The notes: generated by a model not told the origin, from the letters alone. Counted from the first letter of the stretch, positions 34,017 through 47,424 are shown. The stretch: 64,000 nucleotides of DNA from Rhyacophila brunnea (GCA_022495005.1 JAGYXB010000562.1:62001-126000), one strand, 5' to 3'. Numbers and translations are program-made.

Positions 34017-34569
34017 AGAGATGAGACTGAAAATGATTATTTACCAGATGGAAAACATGTTATTGAATAAGTTTGTCTTAAACTGCCCATATGATGCTTA
34101 TTACTATTATGTAATGTATATGTGAGTAAATTGTGTGTGGTAGGTACGTAATTATTATTTGTAATGAAACCTTTTAAAATGATAAATACCTAATATTAAA
34201 AAGTGTGTCTTAAGCTTCCTATGTCTTGATTACTACTGTTGTGTATTTGGTGGAAGATGTGCCTATGTCACTCCTATTTTCCTCATTTCCCAGTATTTTC
34301 AACAAAAAAAAACTGTCTGATTATTCGCCATGAGCTTGTCAATTTAAATTTTTTATAACCAGATGTTCATGTTGTTTATTAAAAAAGTTAATTATTCTAA
34401 TTGTCGACGAGAGATAAACACTCTCTTGTACTGAACAATAATTGAAATATTTGACATAATTAGGCACTTCTTCCATTAAGCACTAGATATTATCACCGAT
34501 TTTGATAAATATAGCAATTCATAATAAATGACAGAAAAGCTGAGTTTAATCAGGTTATAGGCCAAAACG

Positions 34570-34662
34570 ATGGCAACACTGCTGAGTGTTGTCCAGATTT
34601 TATTTTCTGTTGGCAACATTGTCATTGTTTTTGCGTGGGTACTGCATGGGAATAAAAATTAA
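34570..34662 (+). promoter_or_regulatory. Upstream ORF of copy 3
   Basis: This is a 30-codon frame, MATLLSVVQILFSVGN..., with the same length and position as 1007-1099, ending 24 bases before the ATG at 34687. Confidence 0.35.
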
Positions 34663-34686
34663 TCATCTGCGTGCAAAATACGTAAT

Positions 34687-34818
34687 ATGGATGTCAAAGT
34701 TGAACCAGATGTAAGCGAATCAGACGCGGAAAGGGAGAAAAGCTGGAATGTAGCCGGAGAGCGCCCAAACATTTATATAAAACAAGAGATTCCCGACATT
34801 GACAGTCACGCATTTGAG
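34687..34818 (+). CDS. Zinc-finger copy 3, 5' coding exon
   Basis: Forty-four codons begin MDVKVEPDVSESDAERE and end HAFE at GAG|GTTAGT, phase 0. Both SUMO-consensus motifs (VKVE at 3-6, IKQE at 31-34) are intact. The array exon it should join (36971) stops after 43 codons, so the exon is probably relictual. If the locus is transcribed, the product would be a short peptide of about 87 residues with no fingers, containing only the putative SUMO module and acidic linker. Confidence 0.6.
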
Positions 34819-36144
34819 GTTAGTTTTTTCCAATACCTACTTAGCGAACTATAATAGGATTCAAAGGAAAATTGCTGTAGGTACTGTAGGCATGTAAAAT
34901 GTAACAAAATTATTTGATAAGCGCGTTTTTGAATGTATAGCCTAATTTTTATATGACAAATCATGGCAGCAAAAAACGGCTCTCAGCTGACTGCAATGGA
35001 CACGTTCTTCATTTTTACGATTACGAGGTAAGAAGGGAAGGGAGGGAGGTGGTTGCGATCCCAGGTGAAGGAAGCGACTGAAACGACAACTGAAGGGGAT
35101 TGTTGGCAACGCTTGTAAAGTCATTAATCACCAACCTCAGTAATTCGGCAAACAACATGAAAAGAGAGTTTTTCATCGGAACATGTCATATACAAAATAA
35201 AAAGAGGCTCATTTAGACGAGTCACTGCGGATGATCATCGAAAGTGAATTGCGGTGAAATGCGGGCATTCACTTTTTTTTACACGTGTCTTACTCAATTC
35301 ATTCCAAAATGGCGTTAAGTTAAATTGTTGTGCAGGTTGGAAATTAAACAATTTGTGATTGTCTGTTATGTGAATGCAAAAAATTCATCGAGAGAAAGAG
35401 GAATAGGATGTAGGATGTATTGTCATGAGGAATATGATGCTTGCGCATGCGCAGCATCGAAGTCATCAAAAAGTAGATTCAGTTGAACTTCACTTACTTT
35501 TGATTACATATTAGATTAGATTAGATTTGATAGATAGATATTAGTAAGCTTGCTTCTACAATTATTTTGTATGGAAAATTTCTGAACTTTGAGAACATTA
35601 AAGACTACGGACAATAACTCTACTCAACTTTTGATGATACACGTTGTAAAAGAACGACAATAACATTGGTTTTGTGCTTTAAATTGCTGTCTTGTAGTCA
35701 ACCCTATTGATATTTTTATGAGTCAGTTCAATAATAATTCCAGCATGTGTGCTGATCTTAAATTAACTGTATAACTAAATGATATTATCATCACATAAAT
35801 TAATGATTTCCACATGTATACCCTTTTGGGCGGTCAAACAAATGAACTGCTTCCTGCGGATATTTGGTGAACATTACTAATTGTTTTATATTCGTCATTA
35901 TAAGTGGTTTTATAAAGTAGGGTCGTTAAACGGGATAATGCGAGTAGACGGAACAATTTATAACAATCCTGAGATGATGAAAATGACAACAAATGATAAC
36001 AATACTAATGGACGATCAGACCTCGTTCGAAAAACGAAAACTCAAGACATACCTACACAAAAAAGTTTCTTAACAAGATATATTATGAAACGCGTATTTT
36101 ACATCATGCATTAATGGTAGTCATAGGCACATGATAGTCACAAG
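34819..36144 (+). other. Intron of copy 3, 5' part
   Basis: This is duplicated intron sequence, shorter than in copies 1 and 4. The tRNA-SINE site is empty here (about 35780-35795). No gene is supported. Confidence 0.55.
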
Positions 36145-36710
36145 TAGGGAAACCAATCCCGAGCCAGAATCGTGATCCCGGGATTTCGGGATTACAATTT
36201 GACGATCCCTGGATCCCGGGACGGATTCTGTAAGTTCAATCTATGTGTACTTGCCAGACCCAGGATTCAAACCTGGGACCCACGGCGTTGTAGTCCAAGT
36301 GGCTGACATCCATATATCGTAAAAACAAAATCTGTCAATACAAACCTCAACTCTGTGGAGGACCATATGATACTATAAGGATCGGACATGGTCGAAAGAA
36401 GAAAATAAGTTCAATCTTGGAAATAAGTAGGTTTAATGGAGTAAATAATATCGATATATAAATAATAATGGGAAAGTAAAACAATTTTTTTATTTATGTA
36501 AAAATAATATGATGTATTCATAATATGTTATTAAAAGTATTTTTTCTGTTATATTTTCGTTTTTATTTTATTTTCCATAAAAATTGATAAAAAAAAAATC
36601 ATCTCGAAAGTTTCGGGATTATGGTTACCAATCCCGGGATTCATAGGTATCGAAAATAGTTCGGGATCCCAGAATTCTGGTATTCGGGATCCTGGGATTG
36701 GAAACCCTAG
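36145..36710. mobile_element. hAT-like MITE with 8 bp target duplication in the copy 3 intron
   Basis: GTCACAAG flanks both sides exactly (36137-36144 and 36711-36718). Copy 1 shows the empty site near 4100. The ends, TAGGGAAACC...AATCCCGAG and ...GGATTGGAAACCCTA, form imperfect inverted repeats rich in ATCCCGGGAT. An 8 bp duplication plus TAGGG termini fits a non-autonomous hAT. A SINE is nested inside at 36243-36405. Confidence 0.8.
36243..36405 (+). mobile_element. 5'-inverted tRNA-SINE nested in the hAT-like MITE
   Basis: Exact 12-base target duplications TAAGTTCAATCT (36231-36242, 36406-36417) flank it. The body from about 36292 (CAAGTGGCTGACATCC to GGTCGAAAGAAG) matches the SINE at 3519 and 54745 on the + strand. 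The tRNA head at 36246-36290 is in reverse orientation (CAGGATTCAAACCTGGG). That is the arrangement produced by twin priming. Confidence 0.8.
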
Positions 36711-36718
36711 TCACAAGA

Positions 36719-36970
36719 TACCCAATCTGCAATGCGACTTTTTAGGCATTTGCACTTGAGAGTGCAACTCTCTTCCGCAAAGGTCGAATTATATTTTCCT
36801 TAGCATGATGTGGGTGGCTCGCGACTTTCACCATTTCTCTTTGCCGACATTCTATTATCAAAGTTTTCTAGTGTAACGTTTGGTCTCAAGTCTTCAAATG
36901 GTGTTATTTTATAATTATTATAATATCGACGCACCAACTGATTACTCTTTGTAAATGGTTGTTTTTTCAG
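36719..36970 (+). other. Intron of copy 3, 3' part with acceptor
   Basis: It matches the end of the other introns and finishes in TTTTTTCAG at 36970. Confidence 0.6.
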
Positions 36971-39900
36971 TTTGTCCCCGGAAACTCAGTAACGACCAGC
37001 ATTGCGAGTCTCAAATCGTTGTCGGAGAATACTGATATCCAAGATCCGTGGGAAGACCTACAAATCGACGAACATGATGGAATAAAATTGAATAAAATGT
37101 AAAGTTTAAAGAAATAAACGTAATCTGTCGCACTGCTAGAGGTGTGGTATCAGGTAACATAAAATTACTTAAAATGACTCATTCTGTTAAAATGCCATTC
37201 GAGTGTGAGGAAAGCAATTACTCATGTGTGTCGTCACGAAATATGAAATTGCATCAAATTACTAATTCTAGCGAAAAGCCATTCAAATGTGTGGAATGCA
37301 ATTACTCATGTGCGAGGTCAGATCGCATGAAATTGCATTAAATGACTCATTCTGGTGAAAAGCCATTCAAGTGTGATGAATGCACTTACTCATGTGCTTG
37401 GTCAGATAGCATGAAATTGCATAAAATGATTCATTCTGGTGAAAAGCCAATCAAATGGGAGGAGTGCAATTACTCGTGTGCAAAATCAGGTAAATGACTC
37501 ATTCTGGTGAAAAGCCATCCATGTGTGAGGAATGCAATTACTCAATTGCAAGGTCAAATCACATAAAATTGCATAAAATGACTCATTCTAGCGAAAAGCT
37601 ATTCAAATGTCGGAAATGCGACTACTCATGTGTACACGTAGGTAACATGACGGCACATAAAATGAAACATTCTGGTGAAAAGCCATTCAAATGTGAGCTA
37701 TGTAATTACTCATGTGCAACGTCAGGTAGCATGAAATTGCATAAAATGACTCAATCTGGTAAAAAGCCATTCAAGTCTGAGGAGTACAATTACACGTGTG
37801 AAAAATCAGGTAACATGAAATTGCATATAATGACTCATTCTGGTGAAAAGCCATTCACGTGTAAGGAATGCAATTACTCATGTGCGAGGTCAGATAGATT
37901 GAAATTACATAAAATGAATCATTCATTCTGGTGAAAAGCCATTCAAGTGTGAGAAATGCAATTACTCAAGTGCTAGGTCACATCACATGAAAGTGCATAA
38001 AATGTCTCATTCTAGCGAAAAGCCTTAAAAATGTGTGGAATGCAATTACTCATGTGCGAGGTCAGATCGCATGAAATTGAATAAAATGACTCATTCTGGT
38101 GAAAAGCCATTTAACTGTCAGGAATGCAATTACTCATGTGCAACGTCAGGTAGCATGAAATTGCATAAAATGACTCATTCTGGTGAAAAGCCATTGAAGT
38201 GTGAGGAGTGCAATTACTCGTGTGCAAAATTAGGTAACATGAAAGTGCATAAAATGACTCATTCTGGTGAAAAGCCATTCAAGTGTGAGGAGTGCAATTA
38301 CTCGTGTGAAAAATCAGGTAACATGAAATTGCATATAATGACTCATTCTGGTGAAAAGCCATTCAAGTGTGAGGAATGCAATTACTCATGTGCGAGGTCA
38401 GATAGATTGAAATTGCATAAAATGACACATTCTAGCGAAAAGCCATTCAAATGTGAGCAATGTAATTATTCATGTGCAAGGTCAAATAACATGAAATTGC
38501 ATAAAATTATTCATTCTAGCGAAAAGCCTTTAAAATGTGTGGAATGCAATTACTCATGTGCGAGGTCAGATCGCATGAAATTGCATAAAATGACTCATTC
38601 TGGTGAAAAGCCATTAAACTGTAAGGAATGTAATTACTCATGTGCAACGTCAGGTAGCATGAAATTGCATAAAAAGACTCATTCTGGTGAAAAGCCATTC
38701 AAGTGTGAGGAATGCAATTACTCATGTGCGAGGTCAGATACAATGAAATTGCATAAAATGACTCATTCTGGTGAAAAGCCATTCAAGTGTGAGGAATGCA
38801 ATTACTCGTGTGTATATGTAAATAACATGAAGGTACATAAAATTAAACATTCTGGTGAAAAGCCATTCAAATGTGAGGAATGCAATTTCTCATGTGCAAC
38901 GTCAAATAACATGAAATCAGATAAAATTATTCATTCCCATCGAAAAGCCTTTAAATGCGGAAATTTCCAATTACTCATGTAAGAGGTCAGATCGATAACG
39001 GTACAAACGACCACTCAGTGAAAAGCCATTCAAGTGTGAGGAATGCACTTACTCATGTGCGAGGCCAGGTAGCATGAAATTGCATAAAATGACTCATTCT
39101 GGTAAAAAGCCATTTAAGTGTGAAGAGTGCAATTACTCGTGTGCAAAATTAGGTAAAATGAAATTGCATAAAATGACTCATTCTGGTGAAAAGCCATTCA
39201 ATTGTGAGGAATGCAATTACTCAAGTGCAAGGTCAAATAACATGAAATTGCATAAAATTACTCATTCTAGCGAAAAGCTATTCAAATGTGAATTATGTAA
39301 TTACTCATGTGCAACGTCAGGTAACATGAAATTGCATAAAATGACTCATTCTGGTGAAAAGCCATTCAAGTGTGAGGAATGCGACTACTCATGTGTACAC
39401 GTAGGTAACATGAAGGCACATAAAATGAAACATCCTGTTGAAACGCCATTCAAATGTGTGCTATGTAATTACGTATCTGTGTCGTTGGGTAGCATGAAAT
39501 TGCATAAAATGACTCATTCTGGTGAAAAGCCATTCAAGTGTGAGGACTGCAATTACTTATGTGTGTCGTCACGAAATATGAAATTGCATAAAATTATTCA
39601 TTCTAGCGAAAAGCCTTTAAAATGTGTGGAATGCAATTACTCATGTGCGAGGTCAGATCGCATGAAATTGCATAAAATGACTCATTCTGGTGAAAAGCCA
39701 TTCAAGTGTGAGGAATGCAATTACTCAAGTGCAAGGTCAAATAACATGAAATTGCATAAAATTACTCATTCTAGCGAAAAGCCATTCAAATGTGAAGAAT
39801 GCGACTACTCATGTGTACACATAGGTAACATGAAGGCACACAAAATGAAACATTCCGGTGAAAAGCCATTCAAATGTGAGCTATGTAATTACGCATCTGT

Positions 39901-41809
39901 GTCGTCGCGTAGCATGAAATTGCATAAAATGATACATTCTGGTGAAAAGCCTTTAAAGTGTGAGGAGTGCAATTACTCCTGTATACATGCAGGTAACATG
40001 AAGGTACATAAAATGAAACATTCTGGTAAAAAGCCATTCAAGTGTGAGGAGTGCAATTACTCGTGTGAAAAATCAGGTAACATGAAATTGCATATAATGA
40101 CTCATTCTGGTGAAAAGCCATTCAAGTGTGAGGAATGCACTTACTCATGTGTGTCGTCACGAAATATGAAATTGCATAAAATTATTCATTCTAGCGAAAA
40201 GCCTTTAAAATGTGTGGAATGCAATTACTCATGTGCGAGGTCAGATCGCATGAAATTGCATAAAATGACTCATTCTGGTGAAAAGCCATTCAAGTGTGAG
40301 GAATGCAATTACTCAAGTGCAAGGTCAAATAACATGAAATTGCATAAAATTACTCATTCTAGCGAAAAGCCATTCAAATGTGAAGAATGCGACTACTCAT
40401 GTGTACACATAGGTAACATGAAGGCACACAAAATGAAACATTCCGGTGAAAAGCCATTTAAATGTGAGCTATGTAATTACGCATCTGTGTCGTCGCGTAG
40501 CATGAAATTGCATAAAATGATACATTCTGGTGAAAAGCCTTTAAAGTGTGAGGAGTGCAATTACTCCTGTATACATGCAGGTAACATGAAGGTACATAAA
40601 ATGAAACATTCTGGTAAAAAGCCATTCAAGTGTGAGGAGTGCAATTACTCGTGTGAAAAATCAGGTAACATGAAATTGCATATAATGACTCATTCTGGTG
40701 AAAAGCCATTCAAGTGTGAGGAATGCAATTACTCATGTGCGAGGTCAGATAGATTGAAATTGCATAAAATGACACATTCTGGTGAGAAGCCATTCAAGTG
40801 TGAGGAATGCAATTACTCATGTGTGTCGTCACGAAATATGAAATTGCATAAAATTACTCATTCTAGCGAAAAGCCATTCATATGTGTGGATTGCAATTAC
40901 TCATGTGCGAGGTCAGTTAGCATGAAATTGCATAAAATGACGCATTCTGGTGAAAAGCCATTCAAGTGTGAGGAATGCACTTACTCATGTGCGAGGTCAG
41001 ATAGATTGAAATTGCATAAAATGACACATTCTGGTGAAAAGCCATTCAAGTGTGAGGAATGCAATTACTCATGTGTGTCGTCACGAAATATGAAACTTCA
41101 TAAAATTACTCATTCTAGCGAAAGCCATTCAAATGCGTTGAATGCAATTACTCATGTGCGTGGTCAGTTAACATGAAATTGCATAAAATCACTCATTCTG
41201 GTGAAAAGCCATTCAAGTGTGAGGAATGCAATTACTCAAGTGCATGGTCAAATAACATGAAATCGCAGAAAATTACTCATTCTAGCGCGAAAAGCCATTT
41301 AAATGTGAGGAGTGCGACTACTCATGTGTACTACGCATTTAAATGCGACTACTCATTTAAATGTGAGGATTGCAATTATATTTTTGCGACGTCAAATAGC
41401 ATGAAATTGCATAAAATGAAACATTCTGGTGAAAAGCCATTCAAATGTGAGCTATGTAATTACTCATGTGCAACGTCAGGTAACATGAAATTTCATAAAA
41501 TGACTCATCAGGTGAAAAGCCATTCAAGTGTGTGGGGTCCGCAAAAACTGATGTGCAAATTCAGTTATCATGAGGAGACATCAAATAACTCATTCTGGTA
41601 AAGCTATATAAATGTGAAGTTTCTAATTACTCATGTGAGTCGTCAGGTTGCAAGAAATTGCATAAAATAACTCATTATGTGAAACAACATTTAAATGCAT
41701 TAAATGTTGTTACTCATGCAAACAGTTTTTTTACATGAAGAGACATAAAATCACTTATTCTGTTGACCAGACATTTAAATGTCAATATGCAATTATTTAT
41801 TGTGTGTAA
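36971..41809 (+). pseudogene. Zinc-finger copy 3, array exon (pseudogene)
   Basis: The exon starts FVPGNSVTTS and follows the family linker to DEHD. A deletion/rearrangement then leads to TAA at 37100-37102, after 43 codons; the first canonical finger is gone. The finger array then continues in shifting frames: open pieces at 37144-37341, 37494-37934, 38035-38982, 39074-41176 and 41173-41601. The 39074-41176 piece alone holds about 25 fingers. Common helices are ARSDR, ARSNN, VHIGN, VSSRN and EKSGN. The ancestral C-terminus (KCCYSCKQF...) ends at TAA 41807-41809, matching copy 1. Despite the loss of coding function, the array is long and internally very similar. Confidence 0.88.
39591..40766 (+). 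repeat. Seven-finger block in direct tandem duplication
   Basis: The sequence from 39591 recurs from 40179, a shift of 588 bases, exactly seven 84-base fingers. I noticed only one or two base differences. The block includes ARSDR, ARSNN, VHIGN, VSSRS, IHAGN and EKSGN helix fingers. Confidence 0.88.
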
Positions 41810-41889
41810 ATGAACAATGAAATCACAAAAAATTATTCATTCTTGAGAAAAGCCATTTAAATATTATGATTTTAACTATAACTCATGTA

Positions 41890-42350
41890 TAACTAATGTG
41901 ACCAGACGTTCCGTTTTCGGGCGGCGTGTCACGGTGTCCCCGAACCCAGTTTTGGGACGCCAAAATGTCCCATTTTTGAAAAGAAATAATTTTCTGACCA
42001 AAATACATACATATTACCTATTCACAGACACAAAAGGTGTATGAATGGAATACTGGGAATGTTTCAACCGTATCTCGTTGGGTGGAGTTGTTCAAACACT
42101 TTCGCGCCAGTAATTTGGATCACAAAAATTTTCGTATATTTCGTATTGCTGAATACATCAATATAATACAAAAAATCAGTTGAATGTAGCAATCTTAATT
42201 AGAAAAGTAATCCTGCCAAGAGTTTCATTTGCTTTTGAAATCAACACCAGATATACCTACTAAATTTGTTCTTCGGAAAATATAACATCAGATAAATTTT
42301 TATGTGTGTACTTTTCATTAATAAATAAAATAATATGTACTATTAAAAAA
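41890..42350 (+). mobile_element. hAT remnant downstream of copy 3
   Basis: It starts TGTGACCAGACGTTCCG, the same terminus as at 9229, and keeps WVELFKHF-type codons near 42075-42110 with a damaged dimerization core. Homology to the copy 1 tail stops at about 42350 and resumes at 48915, so a repeat block of about 6.5 kb lies between. Confidence 0.7.
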
Positions 42351-42359
42351 TATGCAGGA

Positions 42360-42720
42360 CTGTGACACGACCACGAAATGCGTGCCTTCAGCCAGCATTT
42401 CTTGCGACGATTTCATCACGTCTCAAGTATTTCAGTCAAGTACCTCGAGAGAAAGCTAAAAGAAATATGTGATAAGTCTCGTAGTTCACTCTGAGCGACT
42501 TATAGCCACTCAGAGTGAACTATGGATGATTTCTTTTAGGCAGACCAAATAATGGTCTTATAAGAAAAATGTGAGTAATTAAATGATCTAGAATTAAGGT
42601 TAAAAATAAACAATAACATGTAAACGACGTATGTGATATCATTAGCTAAATGCTGTTAACAAACGTTAATTTATAACTAATTCATTTTTGTATTATATAA
42701 AAACAAATTTTGCTTACGTG
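42360..42720 (+). repeat. Interspersed repeat, member 2 (partner 23605-23970)
   Basis: Colinear with 23605-23970. It contains a perfect hairpin at 42482-42495 and 42509-42522 (TAGTTCACTCTGAG and its complement, 13-base loop). Confidence 0.6.
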
Positions 42721-42902
42721 AAAGAATTTGAAATTTCGCTCGCGATGTATTTGACGCAGAGCGCCGTAAATATCTTGAATAATTAAAATATGATATCAAA
42801 TAACGTCGTAATTAAAATCTGATGATTAGATATTGTAAGTAGCTGCTGAACGCGCCAAATGTGAATGATTAATTAATATAATTAATCGTAATAAAGTACG
42901 TA
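42721..42902. other. AT-rich sequence
   Basis: Nothing is recognised here. Confidence 0.4.
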
Positions 42903-43800
42903 CGAATTTAGTACGTAATGATAAATCCAGGGTTCCGGTCTAGCTCAGACGATGTCCAATTCGAACCCTGATATCATAATAAGTTTTCTTTTATTGTTTG
43001 CTTTGTTCCAAGTGTTCGGAGAAGGAGATACCACAGAGGAATGAAACACAAATATCGAAGTTTTACTGTCCCACTTTATTCGAGGTATTCATGTACTCGG
43101 TTATTACATATAAAGCACAAATTTATTCGTAAAATTGTTAAACGTTCGTCGTTTTATAATTGGTTCTAATAGACACAATAGGTTTTTAAAGAATACTAAT
43201 ATATTATAGTTGACTATTCATAACACACAATTTATAAGCGCAATTTGTTCCAAAATATTGATATCTCCGAGTTGGTTACTTATAATATACAATAGCCGTG
43301 AGATGTTATCGTCACGCATTTTTTTATTAGTTTATTTTACGGAGTACGAAATGTATGCGTTTACCGTTTGGCTGTTCGGAATACTCTCGCCATCTTGTTT
43401 CGCTTTCACGAGACCGTTGTTGAAAAAAGGCGACTTTGCAACATCTCCAACGGTCAAAATCAGCTTTTGTTTACATTTTACATTATTCAAATTGTTTACA
43501 TTTATTTTGTACGGCACACTTACGCGTTATTACAACGTAGTGTCCGTACTGCGGATTTTTTTATAGATCTTAATTTTACATATTTTACGATTCAGTTAGA
43601 CGTAATACTCTTTTTCTTCTCCTAGCACTACCTAACATTCCTCTCTTTCATTCACAATACAAGTTATTACAATTTATTGACGTTTTGTCTACGCATTCTA
43701 CTGACATGTTTTACTCATTTGTTTGTTTAAGTGGCAAAAGCCCAATACCATTCATCGTCTCGCATACCTTCTGATGTGTTTACCCTGGTCTTCCACGGAC
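42903..43800 (+). repeat. Interspersed repeat, member 1 (partner 60392-61135)
   Basis: From GGTCTAGCTCA near 42934 to CTTCCACGGACCAT near 43802, it is colinear with 60392-61135. The core includes CACTTACGCGTTATTACAA and CGTAGTGTCCGTACTGCGGA. Both are in the same orientation, 17 kb apart. Short frames in it are not conserved between the two members. Family not recognised. Confidence 0.65.
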
Positions 43801-44217
43801 CATGTCCTCAGCCTCAAGGATATGGTTCGTGAGACTTATTCCTGAAAGGGAAGCGTCCCTCTGGGTGATCAAGGTTGCGGCTAGGAGCTGTTTTATTTGA
43901 CTACAGGGCCAAGGGTGTGCTCAGGCCACTCTACACTCCCAAAAGGTACTCCAGGTATATGACCCGAAGTCCGAAGACGTAACAGTACTTATGTAAAAAG
44001 TAGATAAGAAAATTACGTAAATTAAAAATCTAATAATGTAAGTATATAGGCACTATTACTCTGTTAATTTACAAATAAAAATTATTTCTTAGATCTGTCA
44101 ACTAAGCCTTACAGATCATTTTCAATTTGTCGAAAGTTACTCTAAAACAGGTAATTTTTGAACCTCGTAAACCCGTACTTGTGGGAATATTAGTTAGATC
44201 TAAAACTTTATCTTGAC
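43801..44217. other. Repeat-flanking sequence
   Basis: GC-richer sequence at 43800-43980 resembles transposon coding or terminal sequence but has no usable frame. The remainder is AT-rich, with no gene. Confidence 0.35.
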
Positions 44218-46850
44218 CAGGGACGGCTCTAGTAAAGGAGCAAAGTGTGCACTGCACTCCCATCATCGATTAAATAAAAATATATAATATACAACCCCCA
44301 TGTATTCCGAAAAATGCGATATCGGAAACTTATACGAAATCAATCATTTTGAATTCCGCGCGTATTCGAACATGTGATTTCGACGCGCCAACGCCACCGT
44401 CTACCAATACACACGTAACTACACCAATGCAAATATTTTTCTCGCATACATTTAAAAATTTATATCGACAAATGAGGCTAGTAGAATCAAAACCAACAAA
44501 GTTCTATAAGACTACATGAATCTTCGTTGGAAATGATGTTTTCCAAGTTAATTCTTCAGGAGGTTGCCTGTACCTAATGCCATAGCACACAAAGCTTAAC
44601 TCGGCGTTCGGACAATAAAATCATACACTGGCCGATATAAATATTCCAACACAAGCGCTTAGGCCACGCGTCGAGATAAATAGTTGGAAGCCTAATTATT
44701 GATGACTAATGTCATGTCGATGCATGCAGTGCAAAAATAGAAACATACCTATTCCCGACTTATTTATCAAACGGTTAGTTTAGTAAGTTTAGTTCAACGT
44801 AAGCCGCTCCCGGTTTCACCGATTTCGCCGATATTATTATGCTAACGTTGGTGGATTAATTTTTTTATTTTCATTTTGAGATTACCCTATTACTATTAGT
44901 GTTTCAATAGGTAGGTATCTTAAATTTGATGTACACACAGTTCAGTTCAGCTTGTTAATTTGGTACTTAGGTGCATTATGATTTTAATCAGGTGGGTATT
45001 CCACAGAAAGGCTGTTATTGAGAATAAATAGGTACTTAGGTGTAGAATTGTAGACGTAGGTGGGTGGGTAGCTTTTAACAATTAATTAGCCTAGTGTTTG
45101 CCGCATTGAAGTAGGTACCTAGTTACATAGGACTTATATTAATATCTATTATTACGTTTATTTTGTACAGATAGGTAGGTAGGTATCTATTCAATAAGAA
45201 GGAACATGGAGCATAGGTACTGTCGTTGAATGAGAATTTTACAAGTGAAATTATTATTGTTCATCGTTATTTTAATTAGCGATTCACATCGAGACGGATG
45301 ACAGTTTACATTGGCCGACATTATTAGCTCAGCCAAGTATTCATTCATTGAACGGTACCTACCTACCTATTTATAATTTTTCTTATTTGAAACGATAATG
45401 GTGCCCTATTTCGTGGTCGATTTGAGATTAGGTGGTACCTATTTTGATAGGTAAGTAAGTACGATAAAAAGGCCCCATTTCTTTTGTGGTCATTTTGAGA
45501 TTAGGTAGGTATCATTAACCTTATCATTAGGTAGGTAATTGTGTAGGTAGTATGTCGATAACTACCCACTGTCCTATAGTTTAATGGGAATTAATTTTCC
45601 GAGTCGAATTCATGAAGCAATTATTATTCACATCGGCGCATCATCTATTCTATAGGTGGGTAGGTAAGTATAAAGACTGCTTTTGGATCACAATAAGTGC
45701 TAATACTTCGATACAACCCTACCTTGGATAGCTGCCGTAGCGGCAGAATGTCATCAATGGGAATTTAGAGCATAAATCGACGATTCAATTCAATAACGTC
45801 ATCGTAGGTATCGTGAAAATGCATTCATTAAACGAAGTTGCGATTTTATATGACAGATCACAGCACTGTCGTGTCGCGGGAACGTTCTGCGATTTGAATC
45901 TGACATGGGCTGATTTTAAAGAAAATACCGAAGATATTAATTTTTTCCACTCAATATCGACGTTTCGGCTTAAATATGTTCAATAAGCATGTCACTTATG
46001 TTAAATGTGCCGAAATTCCTTCGTTGCAAAGTTTATATCATTTTTTGCAGTTCGACGTTTAACATAGGGGCAGATTGGCAATGCGCGGAGGTGACATTTA
46101 TTTTTTATAACTTTTATTATAACTATCTTATTACTCGATGGACAATGCTAAAACTTTGGAATATGTAAATATGCATCGTCTGAAACATATCTACAATGCG
46201 GCCGCACGCAATGAATTTTTAAAAATCGGCGGTCACAGTTAGAGTTCCGTAAACAACGCGACCGAATTATGCCAAATTATCAGCTATGTTTCGCATTAAT
46301 CATTTCAAAATCATACGTATATTTAAAATGTGTACTGAAGAGAGCTAGCCGCCTACCTAGCCGGCTGGCTTTATATTTTAGTAAATGAATTTTTTTAAAT
46401 CGGGTAATTTAATACTTAATTATAAATAATGAATAATTATTATTAACGTGACAAATTTAAACTTAAAAATGAACTTTACTAATAGTCTTATACAGTAGAG
46501 AAGATTTCTACGTTACTGTTGGAGCATTATTGATACTTCAACTTTTCACTAATAATAATTTACTGGAAGTATTTGGCAAAAGTGTTACCCTATTAAAAAT
46601 AATTTGTACAATCCCGATGATTTCAGTGGGAAGTGAGCGTTGTTTCTCAACTTTAGAAAAGGTTAAGTCATTTTTGAGAAATACAATGACTCAAGACAGG
46701 CTAAATGCTCTTGCGATGTTAAGTATAGATGTTCGTCTTATCGACGTGTTTTCAAAATCGATGGAAGATGGACTTCTTGTATAAATAGGTGAGTTTTTTT
46801 TGCACTCCCTCATACTCTTGACCTTATAGTGCCCCATAAGTATATTTGGA
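44218..46850 (+). mobile_element. Degenerate hAT transposon
   Basis: The left end CAGGGACGGCTCTAG at 44218 is a hAT-type terminus. Near the other end the frame 46530-46784 reads ISVGSERCFSTLEKVKSFLR, then DRLNALAMLSID, the hAT C-terminal dimerization domain close to the ZMYM1-like group. The middle (44900-45800) is dominated by TAGGTA/TACCTA-rich sequence with no transposase codons. The right terminal repeat was not found. The extent is therefore approximate, and the two ends might belong to different insertions. Confidence 0.55.
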
Positions 46851-47424
46851 TAAATCTAAGTCGTACCTCCTCCTTGAAGGAGTGAAAACGATGCGAAAGT
46901 TACGGACTATAAAAGATAACGCGAAATTGAATTTTGACTCATTCTCATTATCGTAATATGCCGGTACGGTCGATTCCGATATACATGATAATATTACGAA
47001 CCGTTTTAAACCGATGATCTTTCATTTTTCATTATTGTAATCCTGATAATTGTATCAGAAAATATTTATCTAATCTACGTAAAAAGTACCAGAAGGACTT
47101 TTGCAATGATTATGGAACTTGTCTCACCTGTAGATAGGTAGCTATAGGCCGCTTGTTTTTAACTTAATCAGATACTCGTAATTTTCTAGGAAAGCAGGAA
47201 AATAAACCGCTTTTCCGTAATTGGTCCGAAGGTCTGGCTCCTGGTCTGATGGAAGGAGGCAAAAATAACCTCATTGGTCCACTTTTTGCGTGTAAACACG
47301 CCCCTAAAAGTCATGTACGGCTTTTTCTCACCCTTTTCTAAACTTGAGATTATTATAATTAACTATTTCTTTTATTCAACGAATAATTCACAAGATATAA
47401 GAATATATCATTCTGATTATTGAA
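46851..47424. other. AT-rich intergenic sequence
   Basis: No gene or clear element is seen. Confidence 0.4.

Noticed and set aside
44900..45700. Telomere-type repeat
   Set aside because: The region is rich in TAGGTA/TACCTA, but not in tandem TTAGG; the words are scattered and in both orientations.
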